Assembly (NCBI RefSeq): GCF_020217185.1
Contig: NZ_JAIWNX010000194.1
Coordinates: 1 to 10,000, forward strand
DNA: 10,000 nt
Direction: 5' to 3'
DNA from: Asticcacaulis sp.
Lineage (GTDB): Bacteria; Pseudomonadota; Alphaproteobacteria; Caulobacterales; Caulobacteraceae
Notes under the pieces: model-generated
Database searches by the model: none
The model's input: the letters and a program-made list of their open reading frames with translations, nothing else
Told to the model about the DNA's origin: nothing
Program-made: the position numbers and the translations under genes
In this document: one piece after another, positions 1 through 5,706 of the stretch
Layout of the letters: each line of letters starts with the position of its first letter
How positions within the stretch are numbered: the stretch's first letter is position 1

Positions 1-1245
1 CGCGTGTTCGCCGCCGGGGCCGGTGGCGTAGCTGAGCAGCGGATAGGCCTTGTCGCCCTGACCGGACACGCCGTCGATGCGCCCGTCGCGCGGCGCGTAG
101 CCTGACAGGGTCAGGCCGTGGCTGTGGTCAGCGGTAATCAGGATCAGCGTATCCCTGGGGTCGGTCTTGGCCAAGGCAACGCTCACCGCCTTGGCCAGTT
201 CATCGACATCGTGCAGGGCGCGGTGGGCGTCATTCTTGTGATGCCATTTGTCGATCGAGGCGGATTCGACCAGCAGGAAGTAGCCCTTGTCATTGCGCGA
301 CAGGAGGTCGATGGCCTTTGCGGTCATCTCATCGAGACCCGGCACGTCCTGCGGCTTATCGAGCGGCGAGGGCAGGTCGCCCTTGCTGAACAGGCCCAGA
401 ACCGGACCGGCGGTTTTGGTGTTCAGCGCCGCAAGCTGCGCCTTGCCGGTCAGGACGGCGGCGTCTTTTTGCGCCTTCCACTCAGACGTCAGGTCGCGCC
501 CGTCCTTGCGCACGCCGCCGGCGGTCACGGGCAGAAAGTCTTCGAGATCACCGCCCATGGCGACGTCAAGGCGGAGCGCCGCCGGGGCCTGCACCAGTTG
601 CCGGGCCAGATCCGTGCAGCCCGCCGCCACCGCTTCGGGCGGCAGGTCGGCGTCTGAGCGCCAGTTGCGCGTCGAGGTGTGGCCAAAGGTGCCGGCGGGG
701 GTCGCGTCCGTAATACCGGAAGTGGTGACGGCGCCGGCCGAGCGGCCCGACAGCTTGGCCTGTTCGGCGATGGTCAGGACGCGGGCGGCCGCGACGCCGT
801 CGCAACTCTTGCTCTTCACATCACCGGTCACGCCGATGGCGCCGTTGATCGTCTTGACGCCGGTGGTGATGGCCGAGATGCCATTGGCGGAGTCGGTGAC
901 CAGATTATTGGTCGAATAGGTCTTGGAGAAGGCCGTATAGGGCAGGGCTTCGAATGACAACACGTAGCTGGCCCCGTCCTGACCGCGCACCTGCCCGGCC
1001 AGTATGCGTCCGGCGGTGACCGAATTGATGCCCATGCCGTCGCCGATAAACAGGATGACGTTTTTGGCGCGGCCCGTATTGGGCATCTGGGCGGCGGCGG
1101 CCTCGATGGCGGCCTGCTGTGCTTTGAAACCAGCGTCCTGCGTCAGGTCACGTGTGGCGGGCAGGGGAGCCGGCGCGGTTTGCGCAATAGCGGACAGCGG
1201 CAGGCTGAGCGTGGCGAAAATCAGGCTGAGGACGCGGACGGACAT
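1..1245 (-). CDS. phoA: Alkaline phosphatase, secreted; C-terminus beyond window
   Basis: Periplasmic phosphomonoesterase that releases inorganic phosphate from organic esters. The 415 codons in the window lack only the C-terminal part. The N-terminus (MSVRVLSLIF..., cleavage likely after SAIA at residue 21) is a signal peptide. Family landmarks are all present: FIGDGMG (D69, metal ligand), the VTDSANG nucleophile loop (D118-S119-A120), DATPA (T182) with GHTS after it, VESASID-KWHH (E327, D332, H336), TADHSH (D373, H374), and EHA at the window edge (H414, equivalent to the last zinc histidine). The spacing E327/D332/H336 equals that of E. coli E322/D327/H331, so the two-zinc, one-magnesium site looks intact. 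The ATG at 1245 is chosen because it starts the signal peptide; the Shine-Dalgarno is weak. A Pho box lies 74 bp upstream, so induction by phosphate starvation through PhoB is expected. The lack of an in-window stop simply reflects the edge. Confidence 0.95.
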   Translation of the reverse strand, partial: MSVRVLSLIFATLSLPLSAIAQTAPAPLPATRDLTQDAGFKAQQAAIEAAAAQMPNTGRAKNVILFIGDGMGINSVTAGRILAGQVRGQDGASYVLSFEALPYTAFSKTYSTNNLVTDSANGISAITTGVKTINGAIGVTGDVKSKSCDGVAAARVLTIAEQAKLSGRSAGAVTTSGITDATPAGTFGHTSTRNWRSDADLPPEAVAAGCTDLARQLVQAPAALRLDVAMGGDLEDFLPVTAGGVRKDGRDLTSEWKAQKDAAVLTGKAQLAALNTKTAGPVLGLFSKGDLPSPLDKPQDVPGLDEMTAKAIDLLSRNDKGYFLLVESASIDKWHHKNDAHRALHDVDELAKAVSVALAKTDPRDTLILITADHSHGLTLSGYAPRDGRIDGVSGQGDKAYPLLSYATGPGGEHA

Positions 1246-1318
1246 GGCAGGGGCCCCTGAAAGCGACGGCCCCGGAAGATAGGTGGACCGACAATGGCCG
1301 TGCCTGTAACGGCTGCCC

Positions 1319-1336
1319 ATGACAGTCAGGTGACAG
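1319..1336 (-). promoter_or_regulatory. Pho box (PhoB operator) of the alkaline phosphatase gene
   Basis: On the minus strand this reads CTGTCAC-CTGA-CTGTCAT: two 7-bp direct repeats separated by 4 bp, which is the spacing and sequence of the PhoB consensus (CTGTCAT-N4-CTGTCAT). It lies in the 99-bp gap between the zapE stop and the phosphatase start and points toward the phosphatase. No good -35 is present, as expected where PhoB replaces it. TACAGG begins 10 bp downstream, the position of the E. coli phoA -10, but it is a poor -10 match. Confidence 0.85.
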
Positions 1337-1344
1337 AAAAAAGG

Positions 1345-2457
1345 TCAGTCGGCGACTTTTTCGAGATAGGTCTGCGAGCGCATTTCCTCAAGGCGGGACA
1401 CGGTGCGCTCAAACTCAAACGCCCCATCGCCCGCTGGATAAAGGGCGGCTGGCTCAGCGGCGGCCAGCACCACCAGCTTGGTGTTGGCCTCATATAGCGC
1501 GTCGATCAGGGTGACGAAGCGTTTGGCTTCGTTGCGCTTTTCCGGTCCCAGTTGTGGGATATGGTCGATAAAGATGGTGGTGAAGCGTTCGGCAATGGCC
1601 AGATAGTCCGCCGGACCGTTATTTTCGGCGCACAGCTCAGCAAAGCTGGCGCGCAACAGCGGCCCGCAGGTGCGTTTCAGTGTCAGCTTGCGTTCATTGA
1701 CGCTCAGCGTGGTGGCGACCGCCTTGCCCGGCCCGACCATGTCGCGCCACAGGACGTCATAGGCGGCTTCGGACGCAGCATCGTCCGGCGTGAAATAGAC
1801 GCGCGCGCCTCTCAGGCGATCCAGACGGAAATCCTTTGGCCCCCTGACCTCGTGTACCGTCATCTGGCGGCGGATCATGTCGATGAAGGGCACGAACAGG
1901 TCGCGGTTGAGGCCGTTCTTGTACAGGGCTTCGGGCGCGCGGTTGGAGGTGATGACGATGGTGACCTTCTGCGCAAACAGAGCCTCAAACAGTCGTCCCA
2001 GAATCATGGCGTCGGCGATATCGGTCACCTGAAGCTCATCGAAACAGAGCAGCTTCGACTCTCTGGCGATCAGTCGGGCGACCGGGGCCACCGGATCATC
2101 GCCCTTCGACGTGCCAAAAACGGACTGGCGTTCTTTCGCATCGCCCTGACGCCACACCTGCACCAGCTCATGCACCTTGGCCATAAAGGCGTGGAAGTGG
2201 ATGCGGCGCTTAGGCTCAAAGGCGACGTGTTCGTAAAAGAGGTCCATCAGCATGGACTTGCCGCGCCCCGGCTGTCCCCATAGGTACAGGCCGTAACACT
2301 GCGCGCCGCCAAACAGCCCCTGCCAGAAGCCGGCACTGTCACGCAAGGTCCGCTCCAGCTTCGACAACACGTCCACGGCCTCGGCCTGCCCCGGATCGGC
2401 GGCGATCTGACCCGATTTGATCAGTTGCTTGTAGGCGGATTTGACGGAACCGGGCAT
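1345..2457 (-). CDS. zapE: ZapE/AFG1-family ATPase
   Basis: P-loop ATPase of the AFG1/ZapE family (370 aa, the usual family length). The bacterial members are linked to cell division at the Z-ring and the mitochondrial ones to inner-membrane protein quality control. Visible motifs: Walker A GQPGRGKS (61-68), Walker B LLCFDE (136-141) followed by LQVTDIADAMIL, and a sensor-1-like TSNR (170-173) before an arginine-rich stretch. The C-terminus carries the typical SRLEEMRSQTYL. No signal peptide or membrane segment is seen, so it is cytosolic or peripheral. The start ATG at 2457 matches the family N-terminus (short leader, then YKQLIKSGQI). No clear Shine-Dalgarno is visible. It is followed after 99 bp by the phosphatase gene and preceded after 113 bp by the oxidoreductase, all on the same strand; the Pho box suggests the phosphatase is separately transcribed. 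The family call is certain; the division role is by analogy. Confidence 0.93.
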   Translation of the reverse strand: MPGSVKSAYKQLIKSGQIAADPGQAEAVDVLSKLERTLRDSAGFWQGLFGGAQCYGLYLWGQPGRGKSMLMDLFYEHVAFEPKRRIHFHAFMAKVHELVQVWRQGDAKERQSVFGTSKGDDPVAPVARLIARESKLLCFDELQVTDIADAMILGRLFEALFAQKVTIVITSNRAPEALYKNGLNRDLFVPFIDMIRRQMTVHEVRGPKDFRLDRLRGARVYFTPDDAASEAAYDVLWRDMVGPGKAVATTLSVNERKLTLKRTCGPLLRASFAELCAENNGPADYLAIAERFTTIFIDHIPQLGPEKRNEAKRFVTLIDALYEANTKLVVLAAAEPAALYPAGDGAFEFERTVSRLEEMRSQTYLEKVAD

Positions 2458-2570
2458 CAGGCGAAAGTGTCACGAAATTGTGATAAACAGATGTGCCGCC
2501 CAAACTAGCAGACAAGTGTGGGTTTGCGGTTAAAAAAATGCTGCATAAGCGTAAATGACGCCGCGCCCCT

Positions 2571-3488
2571 TTAGCGCCCAAGGCATAGTGAAATCTGCTT
2601 GGCGACCTGAATGCCATGCGCCGCCGAGGTGGTCACGCACGGGTGCCAGTAGTCAGTCACCTCACCACAGGCCCACAGACCGGAAACGACCGTCTCGCCC
2701 TGCCGGTTCACCGCGATGAAACCGTTTTCATTTTTCAACTCAAGGTCTTGAGGCAGGCCGTCAGGCAGTTGCGCCGCAAAGCCATACATGACGCCAAAGG
2801 CATCGAAGACCTCTCCATTGATGGTCATGCGTGCCTGATCGGCGGTGTAGGGGCCAATGCGCACCTTGGCCTCCGGGATCAGTGCCTGAAGTCCGGGCTG
2901 AGCCCGCGGGGGCGTGCGAGAGAAAATCGTCACCGATTTTGCGCCGCGTTGCAGCACAAATCGGGCCTGGTCAAAGGCATTATCGCCGCCGCCCAGTATC
3001 GCAATTTTACAATTGCGCACCTCCAGGTTTTCCATAGGATAACCGGGTCCGACGGCGACATTGTGCGCCGGTTGGAAGTGTCCTCTCACCGGTTGCGTCC
3101 CCGTAGCGATTACCAGATGTTGTGTCCCGTAGTGTCCGCGTACAGCCTCGCCTTCGACCCGAAGCCTGAATCCGCCATCGGCGGCTTCGATGCGGCTTAC
3201 GCGGCTGTTGAGCTGACAGGGCACGCCGATGGCATGGACATGGCGATGCAGGGCACCGGCCACCTCTTCACCGGTGTGGCCCATAAGGCCGGGAATCCAC
3301 AAATTTTCGTAGGGGCTGCGCCTTTGCAGACCGCCCAGCGCGTCGCTGGCCTCAACCAGCAGTGCGCGAACCCCCAGCTTATGCAACCAGAGGGCGCAGG
3401 CGCACCCCGCCGGGCCGCCGCCAATGACAATGGCTTCGAAGGCTCCGTCATCGGAAGAATTCGTGAAGGACGGGAATGCGGCGGTCAT
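2571..3488 (-). CDS. Thioredoxin-reductase-like FAD/NAD(P) oxidoreductase without redox CxxC
   Basis: Two-dinucleotide-binding-domain flavoprotein of the TrxB-like class. From the ATG at 3488 it has 305 aa. FAD Rossmann motif IGGGPAG (22-28), ATGTQP in the FAD-domain return strand, NAD(P) Rossmann motif GGGDNAF (166-172), and the C-terminal FAD-phosphate motif WACGEVTD (272-279), where the usual GD is GE. The position where thioredoxin reductases carry CxxC just after the second Rossmann motif reads GGDNAFDQ, with no cysteine pair, so disulfide reduction by that mechanism is unlikely. Ferredoxin/flavodoxin-NADP reductase type 2 or an uncharacterised NAD(P)H oxidoreductase are better guesses. 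An in-frame GTG at 3512 would add eight residues (ISPLYSR region); neither start has a convincing Shine-Dalgarno, and ATG is chosen by codon preference. Divergent from the receiver-domain gene. The physiological partner is unknown. Confidence 0.85.
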   Translation of the reverse strand: MTAAFPSFTNSSDDGAFEAIVIGGGPAGCACALWLHKLGVRALLVEASDALGGLQRRSPYENLWIPGLMGHTGEEVAGALHRHVHAIGVPCQLNSRVSRIEAADGGFRLRVEGEAVRGHYGTQHLVIATGTQPVRGHFQPAHNVAVGPGYPMENLEVRNCKIAILGGGDNAFDQARFVLQRGAKSVTIFSRTPPRAQPGLQALIPEAKVRIGPYTADQARMTINGEVFDAFGVMYGFAAQLPDGLPQDLELKNENGFIAVNRQGETVVSGLWACGEVTDYWHPCVTTSAAHGIQVAKQISLCLGR

Positions 3489-3518
3489 GCGGCTATAAAG
3501 CGGCGAAATCACTTATCT

Positions 3519-3545
3519 GGCAAGGATTTTGCCGATAAATTTATC
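3519..3545. promoter_or_regulatory. Adjacent dyads in divergent promoter region
   Basis: Two inverted repeats lie back to back just upstream of the flavoprotein gene: GGCAA-ggatt-TTGCC (3519-3533) and the perfect 12-bp palindrome GATAAATTTATC (3534-3545). The AT-rich palindrome is conspicuous in a 60% GC background and could be an operator or part of a promoter. No regulator family is assigned. Confidence 0.4.
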
Positions 3546-3589
3546 AGTACCCGTTAGGGAATTGATAGGACTTGTATGAAATAAACTGT

Positions 3590-3605
3590 AACATGGGAGC
3601 ATGTT
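3590..3605. promoter_or_regulatory. Inverted repeat upstream of receiver-protein gene
   Basis: AACATG-GGAG-CATGTT is a 6-bp-arm dyad with a 4-bp spacer, located 20 bp before the strong Shine-Dalgarno of the response-regulator gene. Its position suits an operator over the transcription start or a short leader hairpin. TTGATA at 3562-3567 could be the -35 but no good -10 is spaced correctly. Confidence 0.35.
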
Positions 3606-3641
3606 TCGTGAGAAGAGACAGTTCCGGAGGAGCGTACCCAG

Positions 3642-4055
3642 ATGAGACTGTTATGCGTTGAGGACAATTCCGCACTGCGTAAGATGATGGATTGCGTCCT
3701 GTCCCCCACAGGTATGGATGTGGATTTTGCCGCCAATGGGCGCGAAGCCGTCGAAGCCTATGAAATCTCCGAATACGACGCCATTCTGATGGACGTTGAA
3801 ATGCCCGTCATGTCCGGTATCGAGGCGGTGCGTGAAATCCGTCAGATCGAGCAGGGTCATAATCTGGGCCATACCCCCATCCTCTTTCTGACCGGTAAGG
3901 AACAGGCACGTCTGCGCGAAGTCAGCCAGACCGTTGGCGGCGATGGCCTGTTGCCCAAGCCCTTTACCCGCGAAGCCCTGCTGTCGGCGCTGGATCGTAT
4001 CCGCCACATGCCGACCACGCCCTCCTATCCGGGCGGCATGGCGGCGCACGCCTGA
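3642..4055 (+). CDS. Single-domain response regulator (CheY-like receiver)
   Basis: A 137-aa protein consisting only of a receiver domain, so it acts by protein-protein contact, not DNA binding. The acidic pocket is E7-D8, the phosphoacceptor is D51 in LMDVEMP, T84 is in LFLTGKE, and K106 is in PKPF; all conserved catalytic positions are present, so it should be phosphorylatable. A non-conserved tail (PTTPSYPGGMAAHA) follows the last helix. The start is well fixed by CGGAGGAG at 3625-3632, 9 nt before the ATG. No histidine kinase lies in the window. It resembles the stand-alone regulators of alphaproteobacterial phosphorelays (DivK-type) and receiver modules of hybrid kinases, but I cannot tell which pathway. 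It is followed by a hairpin and then a rho-independent terminator, so it is probably monocistronic. Confidence 0.92.
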   Translation: MRLLCVEDNSALRKMMDCVLSPTGMDVDFAANGREAVEAYEISEYDAILMDVEMPVMSGIEAVREIRQIEQGHNLGHTPILFLTGKEQARLREVSQTVGGDGLLPKPFTREALLSALDRIRHMPTTPSYPGGMAAHA

Positions 4056-4076
4056 AATAATCTCAAAAGAAACCAG

Positions 4077-4113
4077 CAACTCAGTCAGGCGTCACATAAG
4101 TCTGATTGAGTTG
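4077..4113. repeat. Long hairpin after response-regulator gene
   Basis: Arms CAACTCAGTCAG (4077-4088) and CTGATTGAGTTG (4102-4113) pair over 12 bp with one G-U wobble (in the plus-strand transcript) around a 13-nt loop. No U-tract follows on the plus strand, so it is not a standard terminator. It could stabilise the 3' end of the regulator mRNA, or belong to a small RNA or leader that ends at the terminator 45 bp further on. Confidence 0.55.
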
Positions 4114-4157
4114 AGGGCACAGAAAAAAAGACGTTTTCCCCTCTGGCTTTCTCTGAT

Positions 4158-4193
4158 AAGGCACGCGCCACCGGCGCGATGCCTTTTTGTTTA
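4158..4193 (+). terminator. Rho-independent terminator between response regulator and asd
   Basis: Stem AAGGCA-CGCGCC / GGCGCG-(A bulge)-TGCCTT with loop ACC (4158-4185), followed by TTTTT-G-TTT (4184-4192). It would end the regulator transcript. A TGATAA at 4154-4159 could alternatively serve as a weak asd -10, which would place this hairpin in the asd leader; I find that less likely. Confidence 0.85.
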
Positions 4194-4228
4194 TTTGCGC
4201 CAACCTCACTCAGTTTTGGAGTTTTCCG

Positions 4229-5257
4229 ATGACCTATCGTGTCGCCGTTGTCGGCGCCACCGGCGCTGTTGGCCGTGAGATGCTTGCCACGCTCGAAGAG
4301 GTGGATTTTCCGATCAAGGACATCTACGCCGTGGCGTCGCGCAAATCGCTGGGCGTTGAGGTGAGCTTTGCCAACCGCACCCTGCGTTGCGAAGACCTGG
4401 AGCAGTTCGACTTCTCCAAGGTCGATATCGTGCTGATGTCGGCCGGTGGTGACGTGTCGAAGGCGTGGTCGGAAAAGATCGGCAAGCAAGGTCCGATCGT
4501 CATCGACAATTCGTCGGCCTGGCGCATGGACCCGGATGTGCCGCTGATCGTGCCGGAAGTGAATCCCGACGCCGTCTGGGACTGCAAGAAGAAGAACATC
4601 ATCGCCAACCCCAACTGCTCAACCATCCAGATGGTGGTGGCGCTGAAGCCGCTGCATGATGCCGCGCGCATCAAGCGCGTCGTCGTCTCGACCTATCAGT
4701 CGGTGGCCGGAGCCGGCAAGGCCGGTATGGATGAGCTGTGGGATCAGACCAAGGCCGTCTATGGCCTGGGCGAAACCGAGCCCAAAAAGTTCACCAAGCC
4801 CATCGCCTTCAACGTCATTCCGCACATCGACGTCTTCATGGAAGACGGTCAGACCAAGGAAGAGTGGAAGATGAAGGTCGAGACGAAGAAGATCCTCGAC
4901 CCCGATATCGAAGTCTTCGCCACCTGCGTACGCGTGCCGGTGTTTGTCGGCCACTCCGAATCGATCAATGTCGAGTTTGAAAACCCGCTGGATGAGGCCG
5001 AAGCCCGCGAAATCCTGCGCGAGGCCCCCGGCATCGCCGTGGTCGATAAGCGCGAAAACGGCGGTTACGTGACGCCGAAGGAGTGTGTCGGGGAATTCGA
5101 CACCTTCATTTCGCGCCTGCGCAACGATCCGTCCGTGCCGAACGGACTCGCCTTCTGGTGCGTATCGGACAATCTGCGCAAAGGCGCGGCGCTCAATGCC
5201 GTGCAGATCGCACAGCTTCTCGACGAACGCGGGGTTATCACGCCAGTCACAGCCTAA
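4229..5257 (+). CDS. asd: Aspartate-semialdehyde dehydrogenase
   Basis: NADPH-dependent reduction of aspartyl-4-phosphate to aspartate-4-semialdehyde, the branch-point step toward lysine/diaminopimelate, threonine and methionine; cytosolic. The 342-aa product has the expected length. Nucleotide-binding loop GATGAVG (9-15), substrate-phosphate motif DNSSAWRM (93-100), catalytic cysteine C130 in NPNCST, Q157 in YQSVAGAG, and R235 and H242 in RVPVFVGHSES. The C-to-Q (27) and R-to-H (7) spacings equal those of E. coli Asd (C135/Q162, R267/H274). The ATG at 4229 has GGAG at 4218-4221, seven bases upstream, and gives the family N-terminus MTYRVAVVGATG; an upstream in-frame TTG at 4187 lies inside the terminator and is rejected. 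It stands alone between two terminators, so it forms its own transcription unit. No lysine riboswitch is apparent. Confidence 0.97.
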   Translation: MTYRVAVVGATGAVGREMLATLEEVDFPIKDIYAVASRKSLGVEVSFANRTLRCEDLEQFDFSKVDIVLMSAGGDVSKAWSEKIGKQGPIVIDNSSAWRMDPDVPLIVPEVNPDAVWDCKKKNIIANPNCSTIQMVVALKPLHDAARIKRVVVSTYQSVAGAGKAGMDELWDQTKAVYGLGETEPKKFTKPIAFNVIPHIDVFMEDGQTKEEWKMKVETKKILDPDIEVFATCVRVPVFVGHSESINVEFENPLDEAEAREILREAPGIAVVDKRENGGYVTPKECVGEFDTFISRLRNDPSVPNGLAFWCVSDNLRKGAALNAVQIAQLLDERGVITPVTA

Positions 5258-5258
5258 A

Positions 5259-5318
5259 GATCACTAACGCAAAGTGATCCTTTAGACCGGCGGACCCCTA
5301 GGGTTCCGCCGGTTTTTT
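5259..5318 (+). terminator. asd terminator preceded by a second hairpin
   Basis: Directly after the TAA stop, GATCACT-aacgcaa-AGTGATC (5259-5279) forms a first stem. The main terminator follows: ACCGGCGGA-CCC-CTA-GGG-T-TCCGCCGGT (5286-5313), a stem of 12 base pairs with one bulged T, then a six-T run (5313-5318). A strong intrinsic terminator for asd. Confidence 0.93.
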
Positions 5319-5344
5319 CGTTGCCGCGTCATGCTGTGGCGCTA

Positions 5345-5378
5345 GATCATTATGGTTTCTGGTAGAAACATAATGATC
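5345..5378. repeat. Hairpin repeat H1
   Basis: GATCATTAT-g-GTTTCT / AGAAAC-ATAATGATC, loop GGT: 15 base pairs with one bulged G. GCT/AGC can extend the base (5341-5382) with one mismatch, and TTTTGTTT follows, so it could also act as a plus-strand terminator. Its 16-bp centre (5354-5369) matches the centre of H2 in inverse orientation at 12 of 16 positions. Confidence 0.8.
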
Positions 5379-5405
5379 CAGCTTTTGTTTAGCCCCTCGC
5401 CGGGC

Positions 5406-5443
5406 GGTGGCTTTGCCACCTTGGCCGCCGCCTCAATGGCGGC
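5406..5443. repeat. Two GC-rich inverted repeats between H1 and H2
   Basis: GGTGGC-ttt-GCCACC (5406-5420) and GCCGCC-gcctcaat-GGCGGC (5424-5443) lie back to back between the two larger hairpins. They make 5341-5480 an almost continuous series of stems, as in bacterial interspersed mosaic elements. Confidence 0.6.
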
Positions 5444-5445
5444 TT

Positions 5446-5479
5446 GAGCGGAATGATTCCACTAGAAATCATTCCGCTC
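5446..5479. repeat. Hairpin repeat H2
   Basis: Perfect 13-bp arms GAGCGGAATGATT (5446-5458) and AATCATTCCGCTC (5467-5479) around CCACTAGA. The reverse complement of its centre (5455-5470) reads GATTTCTAGTGGAATC, close to the H1 centre GGTTTCTGGTAGAAAC, whereas the outer arms of H1 and H2 are unrelated. Confidence 0.8.
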
Positions 5480-5508
5480 TAAGAAGTAAAAACTGAAACC
5501 AACACGTC

Positions 5509-5687
5509 TCTTTACTCCCCCGGCGTGCCGGGGGAGGTGGCTGGCCAAAGGCCAGACGGAGGGGGGCTCGCGTAGGTTTTAACGGGCACCGGGTGTGTTG
5601 GCACACTCCGAGCCCCCACCACCGCATCTAGCAGCGCCAGCGCTGCGTCGTGCGGTCCCCCTCCCCAATAAATTGGGGAGGTAAAGA
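5509..5687. repeat. 179-bp highly structured element with terminal inverted repeats (REP/MITE-like)
   Basis: Bounded by TCTTTAC (5509-5515) and GTAAAGA (5681-5687), each followed inward by a C-tract/G-tract hairpin: CTCCCCCGGC-gt-GCCGGGGGAG (5515-5536) at the left and CTCCCCAAT-aa-ATTGGGGAG (5661-5680) at the right. Inside are CTGGCC-aaa-GGCCAG (5541-5555), the pair GGGGGCTCG/CGAGCCCCC (5562-5570 with 5609-5617) enclosing GTGTG-ttgg-CACAC, and ACCGCA/TGCGGT (5621-5626 with 5651-5656) enclosing GCAGCGC-ca-GCGCTGC (5631-5646). No target-site duplication and no transposase are seen. The right end lies 19 bp before the rarD start. Long antisense reading frames across it are artefacts of its GC-rich stems. 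The motif GGGGGAGGTG-hairpin-CGGAGGGGG is, in my impression, a common intergenic repeat in alphaproteobacteria, but I cannot verify copy number here. Confidence 0.7.
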
Positions 5688-5706
5688 ACAGTGATTGGAT
5701 GTTTCC

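Noticed and set aside
118..919. Overlapping plus-strand open frames opposite the alkaline phosphatase
   Set aside because: All phosphatase metal ligands and the nucleophile read cleanly on the minus strand through this region.
1337..1362. Terminator after zapE (six-T run on the minus strand next to the Pho box)
   Set aside because: The preceding dyad AGTCGCCGACT has too short a loop and stem to be convincing.
1552..2283. 243-codon plus-strand open frame opposite zapE
   Set aside because: The minus strand holds Walker A, Walker B and the whole ZapE family pattern.
2531..2570. Terminator after the flavoprotein gene (seven-T run on the minus strand)
   Set aside because: Only a 4-bp stem (GCGT/ACGC) lies nearby and it is not adjacent to the T-run.
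2616..3557. 313-codon plus-strand open frame opposite the flavoprotein gene
   Set aside because: The minus strand carries unmistakable FAD and NAD(P) motifs; the plus frame is a high-GC shadow.
4187..4228. TTG upstream start for asd
   Set aside because: It falls in the terminator hairpin tail and adds residues absent from Asd proteins; the ATG at 4229 has a ribosome site.
4056..4228. Lysine riboswitch in front of asd
   Set aside because: The space is small, holds a separate hairpin and a terminator, and I recognise none of the conserved L-box core.
5341..5480. CRISPR array
   Set aside because: The repeats are hairpins with differing arms, not identical direct repeats with uniform spacers, and no cas genes are present.
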